Assembly: GCF_001936575.1 (NCBI RefSeq)
Contig: NZ_MSMP01000006.1
Coordinates: 62,001 to 126,000 of the forward strand
Origin: Tenacibaculum agarivorans
Lineage (GTDB): Bacteria; Bacteroidota; Bacteroidia; Flavobacteriales; Flavobacteriaceae
Direction of reading: 5' to 3'
Length of the DNA: 64,000 bases
Position 1 is the first letter of the stretch. Every line of letters begins with the position of its first letter. Under the pieces are notes generated by a model that saw only the letters and a program-made list of their open reading frames with translations, made no database searches and was not told the origin of the DNA. The translations under genes and the position numbers were made by a program. This document shows positions 8,070-16,191 of this stretch, piece by piece.

Positions 8070-9425
8070 TTACAAAATTTTATACACTAAAGAAAAATTA
8101 AATTGTGTATTATGATTTCTAGCGGATAATAACCTTTGATCTCCTTTAAAGTCAACATAAACACGTTTGGGAGCATTATCATAAATATGACGTAATGTAA
8201 GTGTAACATTAAATTTGTTACTTATAGCATAAGATGCGGAAGCTTGTCCATCAATTAAGTAATCTACTTTTTTGTTGTTTTCAGTTGGATCTTCTTCTGA
8301 CGCTACTTTAGAGTTCCACTCCCAAGGCATTGGCATTTTAAAATAAGGTTTTAACTTAAAATTGAATTGATTTGTTTTAAACTCAAACGTTGGTCTGAAT
8401 TGCCATCTTAAAAAATTTGTGGCTGGAATTGCTCTACTTATAAACTCTTTATCTTTTTGGCCCTTGATGGTTACAGAATCACTAGCATTACCCTTTTCAA
8501 TTTCATAAAATAAACCAGTCAATAGAGCAACTCTGAATGCACTGTGCTTTTTCTTTAATGCGTTTGAAATTTTTCTACGTGCTTTTTTTAAGGTGTTGTT
8601 ATCTTCTAATTTAATATGTTTATTTACAGGTACAGGACTACATGATTTATCTTTGCAAAAACCAATTATGATTTCCTTTTTTTCATCGTTTACCACTAAA
8701 GAGTCATTTTCTTTCACTTTGATTTTGATAGCAGGGGTTTCATAGAATTTTTTTACTAATGCTTTACCTTTTTGTGTTAAACCTCGTAGTTCATTTTCAG
8801 TATAATCAAAACTATACAATTCCCCTTGTTTGTCTCTTTTCTCCTTGGTTAAACTTCCACTATAAAAGTTAAATATCAATCCAGCCCCGACTTCATAACG
8901 TTGATCTATATTTAAAAATTGATTTGCATACCTATCAGCGTACACATAACCTTCAGTAGTTAAATTATTTTTTAATAAAAGATAGTTTTTTCCGGTATGT
9001 TCAAACCTATCTTCATTTTTGATAAAAAAATCAAGACTAGCATGATAGTTAGAAATGTTTTCTTGCAAAACACCATTAAAAAATTGTGTGCTTATTGATG
9101 CGCTTACGTCTAAATTGTATGGATAAAATTCTTTTGTGATTTTGGCTTTGGTGTTGAAAACAAAACTACTTGTATTTCTATTATCATTTCCGTTTAAACC
9201 AAAAGATATATTTAAGCCTAATTTATCAATTTCTTTTTCCTGATGGTTTAGCATTTTTACATAAGCTAATGCCTTTTGGTAACTTTTGGCGTTGTTTGTA
9301 TTGGAATCTAACTGTTGGAAAAAGCCGATATCCTGAGTTAATTTATGATAAAGTTTATCTAAATCACTTTGTCCCACACTATTTTGTAAGTAAAAAAAAC
9401 AAATAAAAAGAACACATTTTTTCAT
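8070..9425 (-). CDS. Exported beta-barrel-like outer-membrane protein
   Basis: 451 residues with a signal peptide (about 1-18, ending SVGQ). The body alternates polar and hydrophobic/aromatic residues in strand-sized pieces (LGLNISFGLNG, YNLDVSASISTQFF, FNFKLKPYFKMPMPWEW, FNVTLTLRHIYD, FNFSLVYKIL), consistent with a transmembrane beta barrel ending in a hydrophobic terminal residue. A Lys-rich soluble insert lies around residues 215-290 and includes a CKDKSC pair. It is loosely reminiscent of DUF481-type barrels, but I would not assign that. Single gene, flanked by repeat elements. Confidence 0.6.
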   Translation of the reverse strand: MKKCVLFICFFYLQNSVGQSDLDKLYHKLTQDIGFFQQLDSNTNNAKSYQKALAYVKMLNHQEKEIDKLGLNISFGLNGNDNRNTSSFVFNTKAKITKEFYPYNLDVSASISTQFFNGVLQENISNYHASLDFFIKNEDRFEHTGKNYLLLKNNLTTEGYVYADRYANQFLNIDQRYEVGAGLIFNFYSGSLTKEKRDKQGELYSFDYTENELRGLTQKGKALVKKFYETPAIKIKVKENDSLVVNDEKKEIIIGFCKDKSCSPVPVNKHIKLEDNNTLKKARRKISNALKKKHSAFRVALLTGLFYEIEKGNASDSVTIKGQKDKEFISRAIPATNFLRWQFRPTFEFKTNQFNFKLKPYFKMPMPWEWNSKVASEEDPTENNKKVDYLIDGQASASYAISNKFNVTLTLRHIYDNAPKRVYVDFKGDQRLLSARNHNTQFNFSLVYKIL

Positions 9426-9511
9426 ATTCCTAAGTTTTGGTTAGTTTCAAAACTATATGGAATATAAAGGCACCACTATACCTACAAATAAGTATCTTAG
9501 TAATAAAAAGC

Positions 9512-9539
9512 AAAAATCCCGCCTAAAGCGGGATTTTTT
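9512..9539 (-). terminator. Rho-independent terminator of aspS
   Basis: Stem AAAATCCCGC / GCGGGATTTT with loop CTAAA, about 70 bases past the aspS stop. T-runs occur on both sides, so it could work in both directions. Confidence 0.8.
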
Positions 9540-9608
9540 AATCTATAGAATACTAACAAATAGTCTTGTCTCTTGATTCTTGCAGCGAAGCGACCTTGTT
9601 TCTAAGCC

Positions 9609-11369
9609 TTATGCTTCTTCTTTAAGGTTCAATTGAATACTTAATTCTTCTAACTGTTCGTTATCAATAGTAGCAGGAGCATCTATCATTACATCTCTCC
9701 CCGAATTGTTTTTAGGGAAAGCAATAAAATCACGAATGGTTTCTTGTCCTCCTAAAATAGCAACCAAACGGTCTAATCCAAAAGCTAAACCTCCGTGTGG
9801 TGGCGCTCCATATTCAAAAGCATCCATTAAGAAACCAAACTGTGCTTTCGCTTCTTCTTCAGTAAATCCTAAATGCTTAAACATAATGGCTTGCGTTTCT
9901 TTATCGTGAATACGAATAGATCCACCTCCGATTTCATTTCCATTTAATACTAAATCGTAAGCATTTGCTTTTACAGCACCTGGATCCGTATCTAATAATT
10001 CTAGCTGACCTGGTTTTGGAGAAGTAAATGGATGATGCATTGCGTGGTAATGTCCTGTTTCCTCATCTAATTCTAATAATGGGAAATCAACAACCCATAA
10101 CGGAGCAAATTCATCAGGTTTACGTAAACCTAAACGCTCAGCTAATTCCATACGTAATGCACTTAATTGTGCACGTACTTTATTGGTGTTTCCAGATAAT
10201 ACACAAATTAAATCACCTGGTTTAGCTCCTGTAGCTTCAGCCCATTTTGCTAAATCTTCTTTATCGTAGAATTTATCTACTGAAGATTTAAATGTTCCGT
10301 CTTCATTACATTTTACATACACCATTCCTAAAGCTCCAACTTGTGGACGCTTCACCCATTCTATTAACTTGTCTATTTCTTTACGCGTGTAAGCAGCAGC
10401 ACCTGGAACGGCAATTCCTACTACTAATTCAGCACTATTAAATACTTTAAAATCTTTATGTTGTGCAACTTCGTTTAATTCACCAAACTGCATTCCAAAG
10501 CGGATATCCGGTTTATCATTTCCATATAAACGCATGGCATCATCAAAAGACATTCTTGGGAATTTATCTACTTCAACTCCGTTGATTTCTTTTAGTAAAT
10601 GACGAGTCATTCCTTCAAAAATCTCTAAAATATCTTCTTGCTCTACAAACGACATTTCGCAGTCTATTTGTGTAAATTCAGGTTGACGATCAGCACGTAA
10701 ATCTTCGTCTCTAAAACACTTTACAATCTGGAAATATTTATCAATTCCACCCACCATTAATAATTGTTTAAAGGTTTGTGGCGATTGTGGTAAGGCATAA
10801 AACTGACCAGCATTCATACGAGAAGGCACTAGGAAATCACGTGCTCCTTCTGGTGTAGATTTAATTAAATATGGAGTTTCTACATCAATAAATCCTTTGT
10901 CAGATAAATATTTACGTACTTCCATCGATACTTTATGACGGAATAATAAACTGTTTTTTACAGGATTACGACGAATATCTAAATAACGATATTTCATTCT
11001 GATATCTTCACCACCATCTGTTTCATCTTCAATAGTAAAAGGAGGTAATTTTGCTTCGTTTAAAATCGTCAATTCAGAAACTAAAACTTCCACATCTCCC
11101 GTTTCTAAATTAGGATTTTTAGAAGCTCTTTCAATCACTGTACCTTTTACCTGAATCACAAATTCTCTACCTAAAGTTTTTGCTTTTTCAATAAGATCTT
11201 TAGAAGTTCTCTCTTCATCAAAAATCAATTGGGTAATTCCGTAACGATCTCGTAAATCAACCCAAATCATAAAACCTTTATCTCTTGATTTTTGAACCCA
11301 ACCTGCAAGGGTAACTTCTGTATTTATATGCGATGCTCTTAACTCACCGCAAGAATGCGATCTGTACAT
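9609..11369 (-). CDS. aspS: Aspartyl-tRNA synthetase
   Basis: Charges tRNA-Asp in the cytoplasm (class II synthetase). From ATG at 11369 the product is 586 residues beginning [11 protein letters not shown], the family's standard start: an OB-fold anticodon-binding domain ([22 protein letters not shown]), then the class II core with motif 2 ([18 protein letters not shown]), the bacterial GAD insertion, and motif 3 ([16 protein letters not shown]). An in-frame extension to 11435 exists, but a -7 promoter box at 11390-11397 lies inside it, so the shorter form is right. Whether it is discriminating or non-discriminating cannot be read here. Stand-alone gene with its own terminator. Confidence 0.97.
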   Translation of the reverse strand: MYRSHSCGELRASHINTEVTLAGWVQKSRDKGFMIWVDLRDRYGITQLIFDEERTSKDLIEKAKTLGREFVIQVKGTVIERASKNPNLETGDVEVLVSELTILNEAKLPPFTIEDETDGGEDIRMKYRYLDIRRNPVKNSLLFRHKVSMEVRKYLSDKGFIDVETPYLIKSTPEGARDFLVPSRMNAGQFYALPQSPQTFKQLLMVGGIDKYFQIVKCFRDEDLRADRQPEFTQIDCEMSFVEQEDILEIFEGMTRHLLKEINGVEVDKFPRMSFDDAMRLYGNDKPDIRFGMQFGELNEVAQHKDFKVFNSAELVVGIAVPGAAAYTRKEIDKLIEWVKRPQVGALGMVYVKCNEDGTFKSSVDKFYDKEDLAKWAEATGAKPGDLICVLSGNTNKVRAQLSALRMELAERLGLRKPDEFAPLWVVDFPLLELDEETGHYHAMHHPFTSPKPGQLELLDTDPGAVKANAYDLVLNGNEIGGGSIRIHDKETQAIMFKHLGFTEEEAKAQFGFLMDAFEYGAPPHGGLAFGLDRLVAILGGQETIRDFIAFPKNNSGRDVMIDAPATIDNEQLEELSIQLNLKEEA

Positions 11370-11389
11370 TGTTTCTGTTTTTAGATGCG

Positions 11390-11397
11390 CAAATTTA
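11390..11397 (-). promoter_or_regulatory. -7 box of the aspS promoter
   Basis: The minus strand reads TAAATTTG, matching the Bacteroidota consensus TAnnTTTG, 20 bases before the aspS ATG. No clear -33 TTTG was seen at the usual distance. The position fixes the start of aspS at 11369. Confidence 0.55.
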
Positions 11398-11678
11398 GTT
11401 ATAAAAGTTATATCCTGAATTAAATTCAAGCTCAAAAATTATAAGAAGGAAAAGTTTAAAATGTAAAGTTTTGAATCATTACAAATGATTCCTGAGTGTA
11501 TCGAAGGAAGAATGAAGGAATTTGTTGATTGTATATGATATTGTTTTTGACGTTCCCCTAAAGGGTCGGGCTTTTCACTATATCTTTTTATTTAGAAATT
11601 CTAATAAAAAGGATGCCGTTACAATCCCTAACGCGAGTTTACAGTGAATCAAAAAAAGTAACTATTTAACATTTTAAA

Positions 11679-11715
11679 ATAGACCTCACAGGTTTTTAAA
11701 ACCTGTGAGGTCTAT
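11679..11715. repeat. Perfect 18-bp palindrome with 1-nt centre
   Basis: ATAGACCTCACAGGTTTT at 11679-11696 is followed by one base and its exact reverse complement at 11698-11715. The GACCTCACAGG core is, from memory, a frequent dispersed palindrome of Bacteroidota genomes. It could form a hairpin or act as a transcript end. Confidence 0.7.
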
Positions 11716-11768
11716 ACTCTGATTTTTATTAGCATATTCATTGGTAACTGATTATTCGCACAAATCCC

Positions 11769-11806
11769 GTACAGCACTAGTACACAGTACATACAAACGC
11801 TGTACA
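11769..11806. promoter_or_regulatory. Cluster of four GTACA motifs with an inverted pair
   Basis: GTACA occurs at 11769, 11780, 11787 and 11802 within 38 bases. The outer copies form an inverted repeat, GTACAGC (11769-11775) and GCTGTAC (11799-11805). It lies about 160 bases upstream of the toxin gene and may be an operator; this is inference from motif density only. Confidence 0.3.
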
Positions 11807-11963
11807 AATACAAAAAACAAGATAAAAGTTATGGTAAATTCAAACTTTTTTTATTCTTTTGCATGCGAAAATTAAAAAGAAAGATATTGCTATGGTACTT
11901 CCACATCGTCGGTAACCTATATACCTTTCTATTACCATTAACCATTATAATTTAGATGTAATT

Positions 11964-14561
11964 ATGAAAAACAAAAAGAGAAAATTCAATTCTGTAATTA
12001 GAAAACTAGCCTTATTCTTTATTATTCCATTACTGTTATATAACTGCGATAATGATGATGTAATATCCGATGAAGAGGTAATTGCGAGTAATGCATTACC
12101 AACAAGCTCATCCACGTACAAATATGTTGCTTACGGAGAAGTACCTGAACTTACCCAGTTGCTAAATGCTATTACTGACCATGCTGAAATTCAAGATAAA
12201 ATAGACATGGCAAAATTGGTAACTACACCAATTATGGAAGTAAATAGTAGTAACAATACTAAAACCTATAGTATACTACTTCCTCTAAAAAATGAAGCCA
12301 AAACAACATTTTATAATATTGTTATACAAAAAGATATTTATGGAAACTTAAGTAGCCCAAAAATACAACAGTATACATCACAAGCTAATATTACTACCAT
12401 TACCAGTGAAAATTTTTACCAAAACCCTTGGCAAGTAGCTACTTTTAATGCCGAAAAATTTTTAAAAGGACTCTCAGTTCAGAGTAGAACAGAAACACCT
12501 GGAGCAGCACAAGAACCTTGTGAGGTGAACAATGTAGATCCTGCCAATAGTAATTCTAGCGTGGATATAAATTATGTTTCTGGAGATTTATCATCAGGTA
12601 TTTTAAATAGCTCACCTACCAGTACTTCTAGTGGAGGAATTAAGGTTGGTCAGTCTGCTTTTGTAACCGTATGTGTACCTGAAGTAAAAGAAATTAGATA
12701 TCAATGTAACGGACCCAACAATCATACAGATCATAGCTCAGAAGAATGTGGAGATGCATCTTCAGGGCATAGCGGTACAGGAGTGCGATATGAGGTAGCA
12801 CAATCTTGTATATATGTAGCCTTAAGAGCTACAGAGGGTGTGGTTTTAGCAGGACCTGATGTTGATCGATTTTTAGATGTAGATCTAGAGTTAGTAGAAG
12901 CATTATGTGCAAAAGGAGAAGGAGCTTACAGAAACTTTATATTAGAAGCAAGAAATAGGTTGTTAACTAAGGAAGGAGAGCGAACTATTTTTGAAAAAGC
13001 GTTTTTAAGAAAATTAGAAAGCGAGTTAGTATTACCGGATCCTTGTGAAGGCTTAGGATATAGACAAGTGATAGTACAAAAGGACGCTTCAGAATGTCCA
13101 GATAGTACAGGAGATACGCCTATTTTTACACCAGACGATACACCTAGTACAAGAAATTATGCAACTTCGTTAACTATATCTTTAAATTTAAATGAAGCCC
13201 AAAAAGCATGGGTAAATAACCCTGACAACAAAGATACTGTTGATGCTATTGGAAAGTTTTATGAAGATGAAAAATACTCTAATGAAGCAGGAGTACTAGC
13301 TAAAAAAGCTACAGATATATTTAGAGGAGCAGCTACTACTACTATACTTTCAAATATATTTGAACGTAGCGAATACGCAAAAGTACTTGGGTATAACTTA
13401 TTCCTCATGGACCCGCTATACTATTTTGGAATTCAAGAGCATATTAACAACATTACCAAAATCATAAACTTATCGCCAGCGGAATGGGTAAAAATAAATA
13501 ATACGTTATTAGAAATTAGAAGACTAGCCGCACGTAAAAAATTATCTTCTATAGGTTTGGTTAATCTTACAGAAAAAGAGTTAAGAGAACTTAAAACTAA
13601 TGAAAACGCGATTGCGTTATTACCTTCATTACAGGACTTAAAACAGTATTGGCCAAAAAATCAAGAGGAGTGGAAAGTTATTGGACAATTGGCAAGCAGT
13701 TTAGTTGGTGAGCTTTTACTAGCTACCATACCTGGTGCAGATATTATAGAAGCAACCAAAAGTATACAAAACGGAGATACTATAGGCTTAGCCTTTGCTT
13801 TAGGTGGTTTACTTGTAGATGCCTTAGGAGGCACAGCTGTAAAAGGATTTATAAAAGCGGGTAAAGTAGGAGTCAAAGTATTTAAAGCTTTTGCTAAATT
13901 GCGTAATTTTGCTACAAGCCTAGGAAGGTTATTAGCCAAAAAATTTGGTGTTAAAATAGCGGGTGATGTAGTGCAATTAACTGATGATGCTGGAAAGATA
14001 ATTGTTAAAGGAGAGGATGCTATTGAGTCATTTACTAAAGCAAGTACAAAATTAGACAATTTAGGAGATGATGCATTTAAGCAGTTAAAAAATGATCCAG
14101 ATTTTATTAAAGCATTTGATGATGTTATAGATAATAAAAAGCTCAATGATCATACTTTTAAAGGTGATGTCACTATAACTGGTAAGAATGCAGCTGGAGA
14201 CAATATTTACAAGGTGACAGGAATTCATTCTAATAAAGCTTTTTTAGATGGTACTGTAAGAATAAAACCAGGGACACAAATTCAAGATTTAGGAGATGGT
14301 TTTTATAAAGCAAAAGTGGAAAAACAAATTAAAGGATTTATAAATGACCAGGGGACGAATTGGAAAGTTAAAAATAATAAATCAACATTTTTTCCTGATT
14401 CATGGAGTACAGAAAAAATACAAGCAGAAATAGCTCATGCTTTTAAGAACAAGACTTTAGAGTTAGGAAATAAATTTAGCGGATTTACAACTACTGGTCA
14501 TAAGATTACAATGTTTTTAGATGAATTAGGAAATATTAAAACTGCTTTTCCAAACTTATAA
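11964..14561 (+). CDS. Surface-type lipoprotein toxin with C-terminal EndoU nuclease-like domain
   Basis: 865 residues. The lipoprotein signal ends at LYNC (C28) and is followed by an acidic stretch (DNDDVISDEE) like the export signal of surface-exposed Bacteroidota lipoproteins. An uncharacterised N-terminal region with Cys-containing loops follows, then a Gly-rich hydrophobic helical segment (about 572-670) like pre-toxin regions of polymorphic toxins. The last ~140 residues match the bacterial EndoU pattern: H730 (NDHTFKGD), H755 (GIHSNK) and the K806-S-T-F-F-P-x-x-W-S block. EndoU enzymes cleave RNA, tRNA in studied bacterial toxins. A small gene starts 2 bases after the stop and is the likely immunity gene. 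Probable role: contact-dependent competition. Confidence 0.78.
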   Translation: MKNKKRKFNSVIRKLALFFIIPLLLYNCDNDDVISDEEVIASNALPTSSSTYKYVAYGEVPELTQLLNAITDHAEIQDKIDMAKLVTTPIMEVNSSNNTKTYSILLPLKNEAKTTFYNIVIQKDIYGNLSSPKIQQYTSQANITTITSENFYQNPWQVATFNAEKFLKGLSVQSRTETPGAAQEPCEVNNVDPANSNSSVDINYVSGDLSSGILNSSPTSTSSGGIKVGQSAFVTVCVPEVKEIRYQCNGPNNHTDHSSEECGDASSGHSGTGVRYEVAQSCIYVALRATEGVVLAGPDVDRFLDVDLELVEALCAKGEGAYRNFILEARNRLLTKEGERTIFEKAFLRKLESELVLPDPCEGLGYRQVIVQKDASECPDSTGDTPIFTPDDTPSTRNYATSLTISLNLNEAQKAWVNNPDNKDTVDAIGKFYEDEKYSNEAGVLAKKATDIFRGAATTTILSNIFERSEYAKVLGYNLFLMDPLYYFGIQEHINNITKIINLSPAEWVKINNTLLEIRRLAARKKLSSIGLVNLTEKELRELKTNENAIALLPSLQDLKQYWPKNQEEWKVIGQLASSLVGELLLATIPGADIIEATKSIQNGDTIGLAFALGGLLVDALGGTAVKGFIKAGKVGVKVFKAFAKLRNFATSLGRLLAKKFGVKIAGDVVQLTDDAGKIIVKGEDAIESFTKASTKLDNLGDDAFKQLKNDPDFIKAFDDVIDNKKLNDHTFKGDVTITGKNAAGDNIYKVTGIHSNKAFLDGTVRIKPGTQIQDLGDGFYKAKVEKQIKGFINDQGTNWKVKNNKSTFFPDSWSTEKIQAEIAHAFKNKTLELGNKFSGFTTTGHKITMFLDELGNIKTAFPNL

Positions 14562-14563
14562 TT

Positions 14564-14899
14564 ATGGAATTATTAAAAAAATATAACTTAGAAATTAATA
14601 GTAACGAACATATTGTTACTAAAGATAGTAATAAACAAATTCTTGTACATTTCTTGGCTTATTGGGATAACGTACAAGATATAAAAGAAGATTTATTGCC
14701 TGAACTGAATCTAGTAATAAATAAAGAACTAAAATTTAATGATATTGGAGCTGATGTTGTTGGCGTAGCTTATATTGAGTCAGAAACTACTAAACTATTA
14801 GGAAGTGATTTAGGGCATTCTGATTTTGAATTACCTACAAAAGATTTTAAGGAGTTGATTATGCTGTGGATATACATTTTAGAAGAAAATGGTAGGTAA
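14564..14899 (+). CDS. Probable immunity protein for the EndoU toxin
   Basis: 111 residues, acidic (clearly more Asp and Glu than Lys and Arg), with no signal peptide or membrane segment, so cytoplasmic. It starts 2 bases after the toxin stop, which is the standard arrangement of immunity genes in polymorphic toxin loci. I do not recognise a named immunity family. The role is inferred from position, size and charge; the protein would bind and block the EndoU domain in the producing cell. A hairpin terminator follows directly, so toxin and immunity gene form a closed unit. Confidence 0.65.
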   Translation: MELLKKYNLEINSNEHIVTKDSNKQILVHFLAYWDNVQDIKEDLLPELNLVINKELKFNDIGADVVGVAYIESETTKLLGSDLGHSDFELPTKDFKELIMLWIYILEENGR

Positions 14900-14922
14900 A
14901 AATATTGATTATAAAGTAAAAG

Positions 14923-14952
14923 AAAAATCAACCCATTTAGGGTTGGTTTTTC
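14923..14952 (+). terminator. Rho-independent terminator after the immunity gene
   Basis: Stem AAAATCAACCC / GGGTTGGTTTT (one G-T pair) with a short ATTTA loop and a T-run, 24 bases past the immunity stop. It closes the toxin/immunity unit. Confidence 0.75.
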
Positions 14953-14967
14953 ACTATAAGAAAAGAA

Positions 14968-15762
14968 ATGAAAAATATACTGTTAATACTTTTCTTGGTG
15001 CTATCATATACCAATGGTTTTACTCAGAAACCAAAAAAAAATGAGGAGATAAATAGGCAAGGATATGTTTCCTACGAGGTTCGTAATAATTATACTTTAG
15101 CAGCTATTCATCAGAAAGATATAGATTCGTTCAGGCTTAAGATAAAAGAGTATTTGAGTGTAGAACAACGCGATAAAGCATATGATTCAAGAATTATTGC
15201 TTTAGATGATTCTCTAATTCGTCCGAGTAAAGAAAGAGCGGTAAGTGTATTGCAACCCCCTGAAAGCTATTATTTTTTTAATGATACTATTAAGGTGTAT
15301 AGCTTATCAAAATCTTTTATATATGTTCCTGAATATTTTAAAAGTTTTAAAAAATATCAAAGAAAAAATAAGATTAGCAAATATGCATTTGAACTCAAAA
15401 ATAAATATAAAGAACAGAATGTAGATTATAAGATAGAAATTAATAAAAATGACACCAAAAAAATTTTAGGATTACTGGGGTATAAAGTTATCATAAATGC
15501 ACATATAAAAACATCTATGATAGATGAAAATCACAGATATGAATTATATGTATCAGATGAATATAATTTCCCTTTTATGTATTACAACTTTTTGCGTTTA
15601 AGAAAGAAGCTAAATTTAAATGGTTTAATACTTGAATGTAAATGGTATTCTGAAGATATTCAGGGTTGTCTTCAGTATGTGCTCGATGATTATAATGGTA
15701 ATAAACAAAATCATAAATTAATAGATATTGATTTTGAAAACTACATATTGAAACGCTACTAA
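14968..15762 (+). CDS. Exported protein of unknown function
   Basis: 264 residues with a signal peptide (about 1-19, ending NGFTQ). The mature part is charged and Lys/Tyr-rich, with no motif I recognise; it contains an HIKTSMIDENHRYELYVSDEY segment that looks beta-stranded, and a CKWYSEDIQGC cysteine pair near residues 225-235. It follows the toxin/immunity terminator, so it may have its own promoter. Position suggests a link to the toxin locus but nothing in the sequence proves it. Confidence 0.6.
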   Translation: MKNILLILFLVLSYTNGFTQKPKKNEEINRQGYVSYEVRNNYTLAAIHQKDIDSFRLKIKEYLSVEQRDKAYDSRIIALDDSLIRPSKERAVSVLQPPESYYFFNDTIKVYSLSKSFIYVPEYFKSFKKYQRKNKISKYAFELKNKYKEQNVDYKIEINKNDTKKILGLLGYKVIINAHIKTSMIDENHRYELYVSDEYNFPFMYYNFLRLRKKLNLNGLILECKWYSEDIQGCLQYVLDDYNGNKQNHKLIDIDFENYILKRY

Positions 15763-15846
15763 AAAAGGTGTAAAAAAGAAAAAATACAAGATTATTATTT
15801 CTGCGTATAAGGACACAAGTAATAATCACACAGTAAAAATTTAAAT

Positions 15847-16143
15847 ATGAAAAATAGAATTCCTTTATATTTAGGATTAGCAAACTTATGTATTGTAGTC
15901 ATAGTGTTTACACTACTGTATTTCTGGAGTAGTTTAGGAAACAGTATTATACTTATAAATATAGTACTCTTTATTTTTTTAGGTATAGTTTTAAGCATTT
16001 TTGGTGTAATCCTTACTATACAGTATAAATTAAGATTATCCAGTTCTTTTTGGACTTCTCTTATATTAAATAGTTTATTTCCTATTGTTTTATTAATACT
16101 GATGTTACCTAATATAAAGGATATTATTATGCTTTTTAAATAA
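15847..16143 (+). CDS. Small membrane protein
   Basis: 98 residues, almost entirely hydrophobic, with three probable transmembrane helices (about 7-27, 32-55 and 67-90). No family is recognised. Membrane proteins of this size can be immunity factors against membrane-acting toxins, but no such toxin is adjacent, so this is only a possibility. It sits between two exported-protein genes on the same strand. Confidence 0.5.
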   Translation: MKNRIPLYLGLANLCIVVIVFTLLYFWSSLGNSIILINIVLFIFLGIVLSIFGVILTIQYKLRLSSSFWTSLILNSLFPIVLLILMLPNIKDIIMLFK

Positions 16144-16191
16144 TGATTTATAGGGAAAAACTTTGAAATTAGTTTTCAATTAAAAAAAGAA

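Larger units (their letters stand above)
11398..11963. other. Repeat-rich intergenic region before the toxin gene
   Basis: About 570 bases without a gene. It holds a stretch (11550-11637) with CCCCTAAAGGGTCGGG followed by a GTTACAATCCCTAACGCG string, which resembles a dispersed element I associate with Flavobacteriaceae, then a perfect 18-bp palindrome, then a cluster of GTACA motifs, and finally a weak -7-like box (TACCTTTC, 11932-11939) 24 bases before the toxin ATG. No open frame of note. Confidence 0.55.

Noticed and set aside
9170..9406. Plus-strand open frame of 78 codons inside the barrel gene
   Set aside because: It lies wholly antisense to a well-supported exported protein and has no recognisable motif; low-complexity aromatic content is typical of a shadow frame.
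9540..9608. tRNA-like or structured RNA after aspS
   Set aside because: No cloverleaf arms or CCA end can be drawn; the text resembles a piece of a dispersed repeat but is too short to call.
13661..14146. 161-codon minus-strand open frame inside the toxin gene
   Set aside because: It is antisense to the Gly-rich pre-toxin region; its Ser/Pro/Ala-rich composition is what reverse-complemented Gly/Lys/Ala codons give.
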